Shown piece by piece: positions 1-9,766 of a DNA stretch of 64,000 nucleotides (positions within the stretch are counted from its first letter, which is position 1; the number at the start of each line of letters is the position of its first letter). The DNA comes from JAAXVQ01 sp964604705 (GTDB lineage: Bacteria; Oederibacteriota; JAAXVQ01): assembly GCA_964604705.1 (NCBI GenBank), contig CAZSAP010000001.1:62001-126000 (forward strand). The letters run 5' to 3'. The notes below the pieces were generated by a model. That model was not told the DNA's origin, made no database searches, and was given only the letters and a program-made list of their open reading frames with translations. Made by a program: the position numbers and the translations under genes.

Positions 1-646
1 AAATCTCATCACCCCAAAAAACCAATGCGCCATGTTCTCCTTTTTTGATGATAACACCTTTGGGTCCATGGCTACGAATCCAATGGGCGGCTAGGATGAG
101 GTTGGATGTACCTGAAAGCTGACGCGCTTCGGCATCGTTAACCACGACCATAGATACTCGAGGAAAAACCCGTAATAGAGCGTCGCGTTTGGTTTCAATC
201 CAAAAATTCATAGTATCTAAAAGTGAGAATTTTGGTTGCTCAATGTGATCTAAAACCTTGCTTTGCAATTCTGGATCGATATTGGCTAAAAAAAGGAACG
301 GTGTGGTTTTCATTACGGCTGGAATCTTAGGATTAAAGGAAGCAAACACATTTAACTTTGTATCTATGGTTTTAGCACTGGACATATCATTTTCATAATA
401 GCCTGCCCAATGAAACGTCTGTCCGTTGGCACGTTCAAGTCCTTCAAGCTGAATTCCTCGTGAACTTAACAATTGGATATGTTCAGCCGGGAAATCATCT
501 CCGATGACACCCACCAGTCCAACAGATGAAAAGTAAGCCGCGCTTAAGGATGAATAAATCGCAGAACCGCCTAAAGCATTTGTCACTTCACCCAATGGGG
601 TTTTTACATTATCCAGAGCAACAGAACCAACGATGGCCAAATTCAT
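1..646 (-). CDS. PfkB-family sugar/nucleoside kinase, N-terminal part (runs off left edge)
   Basis: About 215 N-terminal residues of a gene that continues beyond base 1. The protein opens MNLAIVGSVALDNV and soon reaches LGGSAIYSS, the N-terminal beta-strand and GG motif of the PfkB/ribokinase fold, then VGLVGVIGDDFP, another conserved stretch of that family. Later SMVVVNDAEARQLSG matches the region where these kinases have an N-x-x-E motif. The C-terminal anion-hole GAGD motif, which carries the catalytic Asp, would lie outside the window, so substrate cannot be judged. The ATG at 644-646 is preceded by GGAGATATCGACCT, a good ribosome site. It is the last visible gene of the minus-strand series, 45 bp after lnt. 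The family is clear; the substrate is not. Confidence 0.8.
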   Translation of the reverse strand, partial: MNLAIVGSVALDNVKTPLGEVTNALGGSAIYSSLSAAYFSSVGLVGVIGDDFPAEHIQLLSSRGIQLEGLERANGQTFHWAGYYENDMSSAKTIDTKLNVFASFNPKIPAVMKTTPFLFLANIDPELQSKVLDHIEQPKFSLLDTMNFWIETKRDALLRVFPRVSMVVVNDAEARQLSGTSNLILAAHWIRSHGPKGVIIKKGEHGALVFWGDEI

Positions 647-691
647 AGGTCGATATCTCCTTACAAAAATAGTATGTGCATATTAACATAC

Positions 692-2314
692 CTAAATGTT
701 TTTTGAAACGGACTTCAACGGTTGGCGAATAAAACACCAAACAAGCCAAATTCCAATCCAGATTAAGCAAAGCCAGGCAAACCATGGTCCCCATTGGACA
801 TAAAACGAGGTTGTGTCCCTTAATCCAACCGTATGCACCAGTGTATCGGCCTGGTTAAGCGGAAGCATACCCAGCAAATGCCCTGTAGGATCAAAGACGC
901 ATGAGATTCCTGTCGCGGCTGTCCGAACCACATAACGATCGGTTTCTGCAGCACGAAATGCTGAAAACAAGGCATGCTGGGCCGGCGCCGCTGTTGTACC
1001 AAACCATGTATCGTACGTGACAACCAAGAGCAACTGACATCCCTTCCCTACCAAATCAGATGCGTATTGAGGGAAAATACTTTCAAAACAAATGAGCCCC
1101 CCAACGGGGATAATTCTTCCCCGCAGACGCCATAGCAGAGGAATCCGTTGTTGGCCAGGAGTGAATTCTCCGTTTTCATAACGAGGAACAAGTTTTTGAA
1201 TGAAAAACAACAATGTTTTTTTGAATGGAATATATTCACCAAAAGGGACCAGATGAATTTTTGAGCTTTTGCCTGTTACCATGCCGTTTGAATTAAGCCA
1301 AAGAATCGAATTGTAGTAACGATAATTTCCGACATCGCTTAAGTCAACTGTATCCGAAGCAACCGCTTGGCTGATTTGCCATTGTCGTGACCATTTTTTT
1401 ACTTCATTGGCCAATTCATGGTCCCAATTGAAGATTCCTGGAAACGAAGATTCCGGCCAAATAATTAATTCAGCCTTTTGTGCCACGGAACGCGCCGCCA
1501 GTGAATAAAAACGGTCAAGTGTCGAACGCCGATAAAGATTATCCCAGGCGCGATTTTGATCAACGTTGCCTTGCAGTGCGGCTACGCGTGTTTGGGAAAG
1601 ATCTGGAATCGTACGCAAGCGTTGAGATTCTAACCATCCACCTGCAAGTATTGCGCTGGTGATAAGAACCATTCCTGAGACGTGAAAAACGAGTATGAGT
1701 GTTGGAATGATTTGTTTTGGATGAATGGGTTTGAGCCATTGGATAAACTCAAATAACAATACATTAACCAAGAGCGTTAGAAAGGTAAGGCCCCAAACCC
1801 CTGAAAATGGGACCAAATGCATAAGCCAAGGAGTTTGGTAGTGGGCATAGCCTAATCCAACCCAAGGAAACCCGCTGACAAAGTAATTCCGAACAAATTC
1901 AAGCAGTACCCATAGTGCAGGAGTCATGCTCCAACGCGGTAGATCATGTTGAACAAACCATTCGGTCAAACCTAAAAAGACGGCAGGATACAAAGCTAGA
2001 TACAGTGTTAAGATTAGCCAAACACCAGGTGCTAGTGGCCCCAAGGCTGGCATAAGGCCAAGCCAGTAGATGGATAATCCAAATGAAATACAGCCCGATA
2101 AAAATCCCCAGCCAACATAGCGCCGTACAGTTGTTTCTTTGATAAGGAAAAGTGGAAGGATAGCAACCCATGCGAGCAGGCTACCTTGCCAATTTAAGCG
2201 ATAATAAACGATATTAGGAAAAGCAAATGCACAGGCAATGCCAGATAGGATAGCCCAAAAAGCATTGACGCGCATCAGTGGATTTTTAAAAAGCGAAAGC
2301 AAACGCAAGTTCAT
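692..2314 (-). CDS. lnt: Apolipoprotein N-acyltransferase
   Basis: Transfers the third acyl chain from phospholipid to the N-terminal cysteine of lipoproteins in the inner membrane, finishing lipoprotein maturation in diderm bacteria. The 540 residues give an N-terminal half with about six hydrophobic helices, then a nitrilase-like periplasmic domain and a last C-terminal helix. The Glu-Lys-Cys triad is visible: E288 in IIWPESSFPG, K352 in KSSKIHLVPFGEY and C409 in GLICFESIF. Length is close to the family norm (about 510-540). It lies 3 bp after the M50-like peptidase gene, so the two are probably cotranscribed. A substrate candidate is in this window: the lipoprotein at 23177-23641. Confidence 0.95.
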   Translation of the reverse strand: MNLRLLSLFKNPLMRVNAFWAILSGIACAFAFPNIVYYRLNWQGSLLAWVAILPLFLIKETTVRRYVGWGFLSGCISFGLSIYWLGLMPALGPLAPGVWLILTLYLALYPAVFLGLTEWFVQHDLPRWSMTPALWVLLEFVRNYFVSGFPWVGLGYAHYQTPWLMHLVPFSGVWGLTFLTLLVNVLLFEFIQWLKPIHPKQIIPTLILVFHVSGMVLITSAILAGGWLESQRLRTIPDLSQTRVAALQGNVDQNRAWDNLYRRSTLDRFYSLAARSVAQKAELIIWPESSFPGIFNWDHELANEVKKWSRQWQISQAVASDTVDLSDVGNYRYYNSILWLNSNGMVTGKSSKIHLVPFGEYIPFKKTLLFFIQKLVPRYENGEFTPGQQRIPLLWRLRGRIIPVGGLICFESIFPQYASDLVGKGCQLLLVVTYDTWFGTTAAPAQHALFSAFRAAETDRYVVRTAATGISCVFDPTGHLLGMLPLNQADTLVHTVGLRDTTSFYVQWGPWFAWLCLIWIGIWLVWCFIRQPLKSVSKNI

Positions 2315-2317
2315 AAA

Positions 2318-2995
2318 TTATACCTGTGACCAAAGTAGGGCGATCCAACCCAAAAAATATAAGATCATACGCCATGTTTCCTGTATCAGAAGCCAGGGAT
2401 GAATTATACCTGGAGCGATAAGGGATAGTAAAAAAGTGAAGACAAGTAGATTCATAAAATAAATAAAAATCAGGGAAAAAACGACTCCCACTTGTTGGAG
2501 ATCGCTTTGATGTTCCCGCAAGGAGTGTAAGGTTAACGCGATATGAAAAGCCAAAGAAAACCCTATTAGCAATGAGACTAAAGGTTTGAATTTGTCAGCT
2601 GTAATTGCAAATACTGGAACCAATAAAGCGGTATAAAAAGGAAAAAAATATGGCGCTAATGCGACAAAAAAATTGGTTTTAGAAAGAGTTACCTGGCCGC
2701 CCAAGGAAGAAACCTGTAATGATTTTGTTCGGCCTCCGAAAACAAAAGACCAAAATGCATGTGTAAGTTCATGCCCCATGACATGTATAAATATTGGCTT
2801 CCATAGGACCAGATGCATAACCAAATATACACCAATTCCGGTTAAGAATGCCACTTGGACCAGATCATTGAATTGAAAACCCAGTGCCTGACGGGTCAGT
2901 GAAACCGTACCAAATCCGTTGGGGATGATTAATAGTATCCCGAAAATAAGTTTCAAGATAGAGAGCTTTTTTAAAGGTGTTTTCGATTTAGCCAT
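2318..2995 (-). CDS. M50-like integral membrane zinc metallopeptidase
   Basis: A 225-residue, very hydrophobic protein with about five to six membrane segments. The zinc-peptidase motif HELTH is at residues 75-79, at the edge of a membrane segment (FIHVMGHELTHAFW), followed by a glycine-rich stretch GGRTKSLQVSSLGGQV. This arrangement resembles compact M50 (site-2 protease-like) enzymes. The usual second motif with the third metal ligand (LDG in M50) is not evident; H and D residues around SLREHQSD could serve. There is no PDZ domain. Its place between a diguanylate cyclase and lnt suggests envelope work, but the substrate is unknown. Only 8 bp separate it from the upstream cyclase gene. Confidence 0.6.
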   Translation of the reverse strand: MAKSKTPLKKLSILKLIFGILLIIPNGFGTVSLTRQALGFQFNDLVQVAFLTGIGVYLVMHLVLWKPIFIHVMGHELTHAFWSFVFGGRTKSLQVSSLGGQVTLSKTNFFVALAPYFFPFYTALLVPVFAITADKFKPLVSLLIGFSLAFHIALTLHSLREHQSDLQQVGVVFSLIFIYFMNLLVFTFLLSLIAPGIIHPWLLIQETWRMILYFLGWIALLWSQV

Positions 2996-3003
2996 GAAAC
3001 ATA

Positions 3004-4416
3004 TCAGGCTAGCGTACAGCGATTGCGCCCGTTTTCTTTGGATCGGTATAAGGCTGCATCGGCAGCTTCAACCAATGCTAAGGGAGCGGCTGCATCCAAG
3101 GGGGCTTCGGCCACGCCGATTGAAATGGTAACCATCACGGTTTTTCCTTGGAATTCATGTGGAATGGATTCAACGGTTTTACGTAAACGTTCAACGGCAA
3201 TAAGTGCATCTTCCTTTGAAACTTCGGGCATAATAACGGAAAACTCTTCTCCACCGTAACGTGCGGGAATATCGACATCGCGGAAATTGTCTTTAATGGA
3301 TTTGGCAACCGAAATAAGGATCTCATCCCCTTTCGTGTGACCGTAGGTATCGTTGATCCGTTTAAAATGGTCAATGTCGATCATAGCCAAAGCCAATTTT
3401 CCCTTATAGCGTTCAGCGCGTTTGAATTCATCATCCAAACGAAGTTGGAAATACCGTTTGAGATAGAGTTTCGTCATGGCATCGGTAATGGCCAATTCAT
3501 ACAAACGAGCATTTTCGAGCGCAATGGCAGCTAATGAGCCAAGCGTGTTTACGAAATCTTTTTCACCTTGAGTAAATTCTTCCCCGGAAAGTTTCTTACC
3601 CATCAAAAGCAGTCCGACTACATTTTTCTTAACCGTTAAGGGAATCATCATTGCGGATTTATGTTCGTTAAAAAACATAACTTCCTTTTCGAATTCAGGT
3701 TTATCGATAAGGTCGGCAATAAGTAATGGTTGTTCGGCCATACGCAAGAGATTCATAAATTCGTCGGAACAGTTCATGGTTTGAGAACGTTCTTGTTTTC
3801 CTCGTAGCCCCTTTTCATAAACCGTGGACATCATTGTCCCATCGCGGCTTTCCAAAAGCATGATGGTCATCACGGTAATGCCTAGTTGTCCCATACTGGT
3901 GAAACATGCGATTTTTAAAATAGCTTCCATCGACAATGTGGAATTTAATTCTTTGCCAATGTTGAATAACGTGAATAAGTCATACACTTTTTTATCTAAT
4001 TCTCGGTACGTTTTTTCAATAATTTCGGCATGCGATGCTAGCTCGACGTTTGATGTTTCCAGTTCCATACGTTTCATTTGAGCATCTAAAATAATTTGGT
4101 TAAAACTGTTCGCTAACATTCCCAACTCGTCATCACGGACCAAAGAAATATCCCCTTGGCGCAATCCTTGCAAAGTTTCCTCGGTTTCGCGAATTAAGAC
4201 TTGGATCGGACGATACACTTGTAAAAGCAAATAGATGAAAAAGAAAACATTCATTACAATCAAAAGGCCGATTAAACCTAAGAAAAGATAGCGAGTCGGA
4301 GAGTCCGGGAAACGAAAGGTAAAAAATGCAGATGTAACCAACCCCAATGTCATGATGGTGCTACCGATAAACACCAATCTAAATTTACTTTTGCGAAATT
4401 GTGCAAAATAACTCAC
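3004..4416 (-). CDS. Membrane-bound HAMP-GAF-GGDEF diguanylate cyclase
   Basis: Predicted to make cyclic di-GMP. The 470 residues show two N-terminal membrane helices (roughly 15-35 and 45-70) with a very short loop between them, a HAMP-like linker ending in DDELGMLANSFNQI, a short coiled coil, a GAF domain (about 145-300) and a C-terminal GGDEF domain. The active-site loop is intact as RYGGEEF (GGEEF at 388-392). An RDVD sequence sits exactly five residues upstream, the RxxD inhibitory site, so product feedback is likely. The start codon overlaps the stop of the upstream RsbW-like gene by 4 bp (ATGA), so translation of the two is probably coupled. This links the stress partner-switch genes to c-di-GMP output. 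Confidence 0.92.
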   Translation of the reverse strand: MSYFAQFRKSKFRLVFIGSTIMTLGLVTSAFFTFRFPDSPTRYLFLGLIGLLIVMNVFFFIYLLLQVYRPIQVLIRETEETLQGLRQGDISLVRDDELGMLANSFNQIILDAQMKRMELETSNVELASHAEIIEKTYRELDKKVYDLFTLFNIGKELNSTLSMEAILKIACFTSMGQLGITVMTIMLLESRDGTMMSTVYEKGLRGKQERSQTMNCSDEFMNLLRMAEQPLLIADLIDKPEFEKEVMFFNEHKSAMMIPLTVKKNVVGLLLMGKKLSGEEFTQGEKDFVNTLGSLAAIALENARLYELAITDAMTKLYLKRYFQLRLDDEFKRAERYKGKLALAMIDIDHFKRINDTYGHTKGDEILISVAKSIKDNFRDVDIPARYGGEEFSVIMPEVSKEDALIAVERLRKTVESIPHEFQGKTVMVTISIGVAEAPLDAAAPLALVEAADAALYRSKENGRNRCTLA

Positions 4417-5666
4417 GATGCGCTCCGAGAATTGAACCGCTTGAGCATGCGCAGTTCATTGGTATGATGATGTCTCTGATAATGTACTTCATCCATTAAG
4501 GTTTTCATGAGGTAACGTCCCAACCCTCCGACCCGTCTTTGCTCAATATGTTCTTTTAAATTGGGCAATGGAGTTTTTTGACTATCAAAGGAACGGCCAT
4601 GATCGGTAATGATGATTTCCATGGCGTCTTGATAAAGACAGATGGAAATATGGACTTCTTGAAAACTATCGTAAGCATACGCATGCTCGACCACATTGGC
4701 CAAAGCTTCATCCATAGCCATTTCAATTTGAGATACCTGTTCTTCGTCAACGTTTTCTTCGTGTGCCACACCGACGATGAAATTGCGAACCAAATTCAGA
4801 TAATTAATGTCGCTTGGGATATTAAACGTAAGATGCCGAACAAAATCCCCTAAGGGCTGTATTCCGGGTTTGAGCGGAATTAGATGTCCCTGTGGATCAA
4901 CGAAGTAGATGTGGTTGCACTTCATACAACGCGAAACATCAGCTTTGCTGACAACATTCTGTTTATGACACCCAGGACATTCAACGGTGATTGGAAAGGT
5001 TACTGGTGATCCGATTTCCGTTAGATTCAAAGTTAGGGTACCTTCGATAGCATCGTCCCAAATACGTAGATTGATAGGTCCCGAACCTGAAATGACCGTT
5101 TGCCCTTCCCAAAAACCATTTTTCATTTCAGTGATCAATGTAGGCGAGATCATTCCGCGGTCAATCATGAGATGTGGAATGCCGGTGTAATCGGGAATAA
5201 TTCGAGATTGATGATCCTTAGCTTCAATTCGTAGTGTGAAGGCTTGACCTGATTTAAGCTCGGATTCTTGAACACTCAGCGAAAAATGATCAACTGGAAT
5301 GTGCAACGAAAGTGAGCGAATGTCTTGAATATCTTCGGTGGTAGCTTGATGCACGCGAGTAAAAAACGCTGCATCGAACGCTAAAATAGCCTGTATGAAT
5401 TCAGGTGAGGAATGGGAAAACCAAATGGCACGCGTTTGATGGAAAAGACTCTTGGACATACCTAAAAAAAAGCCCAATCCCAGAGGCGTCCAGGATGTGA
5501 GCATTTCGAAATCAAAAATAACTAAACGTGAAGAATCTTTGGAAAGGAGGCTCCAAAAAGGTTCAATATGGGAATAAAAAGTCTCGTCTAGGGTGGAGTC
5601 CAATTGTACCCAAATTGCATTGGTACAAGTCTTGGTTTGGCAGGATTTTATTTTGAGTTTATTCAT
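4413..5666 (-). CDS. RsbW/SpoIIAB-like anti-sigma kinase with STAS-like head and zinc ribbon
   Basis: A 417-residue composite. The first ~100 residues look like a degenerate STAS/anti-anti-sigma fold (SRLVIFDFEMLTSWTPLGLGFFLG), without a clear phospho-acceptor serine. A beta-rich middle part (about 110-220) follows, then a zinc ribbon CPGC-x13-CMKC (about 229-250). The last ~140 residues are a HATPase_c_2 domain of the RsbW/SpoIIAB type, with the N-box MDEALANVVEHAY and G-box-like DHGRSFD and GGLGRYLM. Such kinases phosphorylate STAS antagonists; the STAS gene directly upstream and the phosphatase gene beyond it fit that circuit. The zinc ribbon between the two domains is unusual. It overlaps the cyclase gene by 4 bp. 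Confidence 0.75.
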   Translation of the reverse strand: MNKLKIKSCQTKTCTNAIWVQLDSTLDETFYSHIEPFWSLLSKDSSRLVIFDFEMLTSWTPLGLGFFLGMSKSLFHQTRAIWFSHSSPEFIQAILAFDAAFFTRVHQATTEDIQDIRSLSLHIPVDHFSLSVQESELKSGQAFTLRIEAKDHQSRIIPDYTGIPHLMIDRGMISPTLITEMKNGFWEGQTVISGSGPINLRIWDDAIEGTLTLNLTEIGSPVTFPITVECPGCHKQNVVSKADVSRCMKCNHIYFVDPQGHLIPLKPGIQPLGDFVRHLTFNIPSDINYLNLVRNFIVGVAHEENVDEEQVSQIEMAMDEALANVVEHAYAYDSFQEVHISICLYQDAMEIIITDHGRSFDSQKTPLPNLKEHIEQRRVGGLGRYLMKTLMDEVHYQRHHHTNELRMLKRFNSRSAS

Positions 5667-5735
5667 TCAGCAAAATCCTCAAACGCTCGAATCACCCAAA
5701 AACGAAAACAGATAAAAAGGAAGGCTTGTTCCCGC

Positions 5736-6098
5736 CTATTTGGCTTCAGCAAATTTTGCTACTGCGGCTGCATCTGTATCAACGATCTGAAACAGCTCTG
5801 AGAATCCCAGCAAATCAAATACCTTGTAAATTTTCGGGGATAAATTGGTCAATATGATATCACCATTGTTGTCACGAATCTCATCGATGACACCCATGAA
5901 TGTACCAAGACCTGCACTGCTGATGTAGTCAAGCTTGGACAGATTGATAATGAGTTTGAATTTTTTTTCTTTGATCAGACCGTTAAATGTTTCTTCGAGT
6001 TCTGCCACCGTATAGGCGTCCAGAAAACCTTCAACATCAACGACGGTACATTCTGGATTGATATCCGCTGAATGTACTTTGACAGTAATTTTCTTCAT
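5736..6098 (-). CDS. STAS-domain anti-sigma factor antagonist (RsbV/SpoIIAA type)
   Basis: A single STAS domain of 120 residues. The conserved phospho-acceptor loop reads KLDYISSAGLGTFMG, with S60/S61 at the position phosphorylated by RsbW-type kinases. In the known circuits the unphosphorylated form sequesters the kinase and frees a sigma factor or other partner. A strong ribosome site (GGAGGTGGAAGG) abuts the ATG. It lies between the SpoIIE-type phosphatase gene (upstream, 95 bp) and the RsbW-like kinase (downstream, 69 bp), the two enzymes expected to act on it. No sigma factor is encoded nearby, so the final target is unknown. Confidence 0.93.
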   Translation of the reverse strand: MKKITVKVHSADINPECTVVDVEGFLDAYTVAELEETFNGLIKEKKFKLIINLSKLDYISSAGLGTFMGVIDEIRDNNGDIILTNLSPKIYKVFDLLGFSELFQIVDTDAAAVAKFAEAK

Positions 6099-6193
6099 CC
6101 TTCCACCTCCACCTACAATTGGAAGAAGTTTAGCATAAAAATATATGAATAGGAAGTTCTTTTTTCTTAACTGGGCTTTTATATGAATAAAGA

Positions 6194-7762
6194 TTACTCG
6201 ACTTTAACGGTGACCAGTGTAATGTCATCATGTTGAGGCGCACCGGCGGTAAATTCCATAAGCTCATTAACGATTGTATCACTAATGGCTTGCGCCTCAA
6301 GATGAACACATTTTCCTAATACTTGTGCTAAACGCTCTTCGGTGAATTCTTCTTCTTTTAAATTCATTGCCTCGGTAACACCGTCAGTATAAATAATAAA
6401 TACATCGCCGGGCTTTATATCGATATCCATTGATTGGATTTTTCCGTTGAAACGGTCGCCGCTATCCAGACCTAAGGCGATACCCGACGGGTTAAATAAT
6501 TCAACTCGTCCATCCGGATGTCCCAGAATCAATGGATTATGTCCGGCATTGGCGCAATTGACACGCATGTTTACTAAATCGATAATAGCATAGAACATGG
6601 TTACAAACATGCCACGTTTGATGTCTTTATAAAGCAGTGCATTGGTTTTGCTAAGGGTTGCAGCGGCATCGGTAATTTGTGCTTGTGAACGTAGAATACT
6701 GCGTGTCATAACCATTACCAGAGAACCAGGTACACCTTTACCGGATACGTCAGCTACGGTAATGGCTAAATGTTTATTTTCTTTATTAACCCATAAAAAG
6801 TCAAAGTAATCACCGCCGACTTCTTTGGCTGATTTGTAAAAGGACACAATTTTGAATCCAGCAATTTTTGGATTTTCTTTCGGCAATAAAACCGCTTGGA
6901 TTTTTCGAGCTGTTTCTAATTCCTGTTCCATCTTCTCTTTTTCGATAATTTTAACCTGTGCTGATTTTAGATCCGTGGTCATTTTATTGAAGGTACGTGC
7001 CAAGTTACCAATTTCATCTCGACTTTTGACATTAATGGTAAAATCAAGGTTTCCTTGACCGATGATTTCAGCACCTTTTTCCAGAGCGCGTATAGGACGT
7101 ACAATTAGACTCACCATAATGACTGTGACGAAAATTCCAATTAAAATAAATGCCAGAGCCAAATAACTGATTTGCTGGATGGCTTCTTGAATGGTTTTTT
7201 CGATGAAGGTTTGAGACAAACCGATATGGATTTCCCCAATCGGAACTTGATTGTTTAATAAAACAGTTACACCAATATCGACATTTTTCGTGTCTTTGTA
7301 AGGAAACGGCTCGGAAATTTTCATTTTACTTCCGCCAAGTTCTTTTACACTTGCGGGACGGCGGTACATTTTCTCGGCAAAGGCAATATCGTTATGAGCG
7401 GCAATAATCCCTTTTTCGTCAACAATAAGGGCGTAATTAACGCTCGGATTTTCCATGGAATCTTTTACTAACGTTGATAAAGTAAGAATGTCGCGAACGA
7501 CCAATGCTTTGGATGCGTTCATCGCAAGGTTGCGAGCGATAGTGATACCGCGTTGGGTCATTTCTTGGCGCAATGCTTGTTCTTCACCTTTAAGCGCAAA
7601 CACACTAATGAAAATAATCGTGAGCGTTAGGAGTAGGGTTACAGAAGCACCGAATTTATAACGTAAACTACCTTTTTGTTTTTTGACGGGAGCTGATGCT
7701 TTAGGCTTGACAGGAACTTTTTTAACGGTCGCTTTTACAGATGGCGCGGTTACCGGCGGCAT
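6194..7762 (-). CDS. Membrane sensor with HAMP and SpoIIE/PP2C-type Ser phosphatase domain
   Basis: A 522-residue RsbU-like protein. A Lys/Pro/Ala-rich cytoplasmic leader (1-33) precedes a first membrane helix (about 38-58). A periplasmic domain of about 140 residues, probably a single-Cache sensor, follows, then a second helix (SYLALAFILIGIFVTVIMVSL), HAMP, a short coiled coil and the phosphatase domain from about residue 290. Metal-binding motifs are present: GGDYFDF, ADVSGKGVPGSL, YTDGVTEAMN and a terminal DDITLV. It should dephosphorylate the STAS protein encoded next, switching on the partner-switch output in response to an envelope signal. The ATG follows GAGGGAAT. Confidence 0.92.
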   Translation of the reverse strand: MPPVTAPSVKATVKKVPVKPKASAPVKKQKGSLRYKFGASVTLLLTLTIIFISVFALKGEEQALRQEMTQRGITIARNLAMNASKALVVRDILTLSTLVKDSMENPSVNYALIVDEKGIIAAHNDIAFAEKMYRRPASVKELGGSKMKISEPFPYKDTKNVDIGVTVLLNNQVPIGEIHIGLSQTFIEKTIQEAIQQISYLALAFILIGIFVTVIMVSLIVRPIRALEKGAEIIGQGNLDFTINVKSRDEIGNLARTFNKMTTDLKSAQVKIIEKEKMEQELETARKIQAVLLPKENPKIAGFKIVSFYKSAKEVGGDYFDFLWVNKENKHLAITVADVSGKGVPGSLVMVMTRSILRSQAQITDAAATLSKTNALLYKDIKRGMFVTMFYAIIDLVNMRVNCANAGHNPLILGHPDGRVELFNPSGIALGLDSGDRFNGKIQSMDIDIKPGDVFIIYTDGVTEAMNLKEEEFTEERLAQVLGKCVHLEAQAISDTIVNELMEFTAGAPQHDDITLVTVKVE

Positions 7763-7791
7763 ATTCCCTCGTTAATGGTGAATGTAATAAA

Positions 7792-9726
7792 TTACTCAAC
7801 CTTTATACCGCGTTTTTCCATTTCCTTCAACTCCATTTCGGCTTTGGCAATGGAACTTTTAGCTTCTTGATTTTCGGGGTCAAGAACTAGTATTTTTTGC
7901 CAAACCTCAATGGCACGACGATTTTGACCATCCAAATAAAGAGACACGCCATCGTAATATAACTTTTTAATTTCATCTTTATTAACAGCAGCATGGGTGG
8001 TCTGGCCGGTTAACTTAGAAAGGTATTCTGTGGCTTCGGCATTACCCGGACTTAATTTTAAGACTTCATTAAATTTTTCTTTGGCTTCAGCCACACGCCC
8101 GGCATTCGCCAATTCGATACCACGAGCCATAAGCGCTTTTAGATTATCACGTAATTGAGTGCGTGCTTTATACAATAAATTTTTTGTACGTTGATCTTGT
8201 TGATTGACTTCCTGCGCTTGTTCCAAATTGTCGATGGCTTCGTTAATTTTTCCCTGAGATAATAATTCAACACCTTTACGATAAAATTTCTCGGATTCAT
8301 TTTTTTGTTCATTTTGTAATTTATCAACATATTGTTTGGCCACTAGGTTTTTTGGATCTACTTTTAAAGTGCTTTTAAATTCTTCCAAAGCAGCTTTAAC
8401 ATTTCCCTTTTTCATATAATCCAAGCCTTGCGAAGTAATCAAGTCGTTGGTGGAGACTTTTTTTGTTTTTAGCTTTTTTATACCTTCCTGAGCCGCTTGA
8501 TTGTTGGGATCGACTTTTAGGACCAAATCCCATTCGCGATATGCATCCTGATAGCGGTTTTGCAAGAAAAACTGTTCGGCACTTGCATTATGTGTTTTGA
8601 TATCTTTGCCGGTTTTACTTTGGGCGGTACTAATAAATTTTTTGGCATTAGCATTGTCAGGATCGAGTTTTAAAACTTTCTCCCAATTCATAACCGCGTT
8701 TGGGAAATCGTTATCCAAATAGGCCTGACTTCCCTTTCTTAAGTAATAGTCGACGGCTTTGTTCTTAAGCGCTTGATATCGACTCTTTACCGTGACCTCT
8801 TCAGGTGTCATCTTTAACACTTGATGAGCATAGTAGAGAGCTTTAATGTAATCGCCCTTATCTTCATAGGAAATGGATAATTCTTGAAAGGCATTGGTGT
8901 AAGTGTTATTAAGTACAGTGGCTTGTTTAAACTCTTTAATGGCTGCATCGAGATTGGCTTGGCGTCGATTGATGATGCCGAGCCCATAATGAGTTTCAGC
9001 CTTAGTTGGATTAACTTGGTTTGAAAAATTAAAATATTTTGCAGCTTGATTTAAATCTTCGCGATACAAATGAGCGAAGCCTAAATTGGTTAAGGCGTCG
9101 GCTCCTTTAGCGATTTTATCATCAGCTTTTGTATACATCTTAATAACTTCGTCATATTTTCCTTTTTGAAAATATATATCCGCTAAAAACTTATAAGCTT
9201 TTTCTGATTTCGGATTGCTTTGAACCAAACGTTTATAGGTCTGAAGCGCTTCATCGGTTTTACCTGCTTCGGAATATATCGTTGCTAAGGTTAACAAGGT
9301 ATCGGCATTATTGGGCTGCACAGATAGACTTTGCAACAATTGGGATATTGCAGCCTCGTACCGTTTTTGTTTGTAATAGACCAGACTTAAGTTATTAAGT
9401 GCATCTGTGTTTTTGGGGTTTATATCTAAAGTTTTTTTATAATATTTTTCAGATTCATCTAAGGCATCAATTTGAAGATGAATGGTTCCGAGCAATACCA
9501 GGGCTGTTTCATCATTGGGGGTTACATCTAATAATTTTTTTAATGGTGTGATTGCCTCTTTAAACTGTCCGTTTTGATAAAAAGTAAGCCCTGAATTAAA
9601 AAGTGAATTGGGATCTTCTTTGTGATCTGCGGTAGTTTTAGCTGCAAGGACAGTCGAAGGAAATATAAATGAAACTATAATTAAAGAACAAAGAAGCTTT
9701 TGAAAGATGTACCTTATTGCCGTCAT
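7792..9726 (-). CDS. Exported TPR-repeat protein, 644 residues
   Basis: An N-terminal signal peptide (hydrophobic core LLCSLIIVSFIFPSTVLA) is followed by tandem tetratricopeptide repeats over almost the whole length. Typical pieces are ALVLLGTIHLQIDALDESEKYYKKTL and ALNNLSLVYYKQKRYEAAI. The last repeat is of a distinct kind, with YYDGVSLYLDGQNRRAIEVW, and the protein ends in a charged helix. It probably scaffolds a periplasmic or outer-membrane complex; the partner is unknown. I chose the ATG at 9724-9726 over the GTG two codons upstream because it lies 10 nt from AAGAAGG. It heads the phosphatase/STAS/kinase series and has its own strong promoter. Confidence 0.85.
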   Translation of the reverse strand: MTAIRYIFQKLLCSLIIVSFIFPSTVLAAKTTADHKEDPNSLFNSGLTFYQNGQFKEAITPLKKLLDVTPNDETALVLLGTIHLQIDALDESEKYYKKTLDINPKNTDALNNLSLVYYKQKRYEAAISQLLQSLSVQPNNADTLLTLATIYSEAGKTDEALQTYKRLVQSNPKSEKAYKFLADIYFQKGKYDEVIKMYTKADDKIAKGADALTNLGFAHLYREDLNQAAKYFNFSNQVNPTKAETHYGLGIINRRQANLDAAIKEFKQATVLNNTYTNAFQELSISYEDKGDYIKALYYAHQVLKMTPEEVTVKSRYQALKNKAVDYYLRKGSQAYLDNDFPNAVMNWEKVLKLDPDNANAKKFISTAQSKTGKDIKTHNASAEQFFLQNRYQDAYREWDLVLKVDPNNQAAQEGIKKLKTKKVSTNDLITSQGLDYMKKGNVKAALEEFKSTLKVDPKNLVAKQYVDKLQNEQKNESEKFYRKGVELLSQGKINEAIDNLEQAQEVNQQDQRTKNLLYKARTQLRDNLKALMARGIELANAGRVAEAKEKFNEVLKLSPGNAEATEYLSKLTGQTTHAAVNKDEIKKLYYDGVSLYLDGQNRRAIEVWQKILVLDPENQEAKSSIAKAEMELKEMEKRGIKVE

Positions 9727-9766
9727 GGGCACGGGGCCTTCTTTCTAATGCATTTAAGACAAGTGA

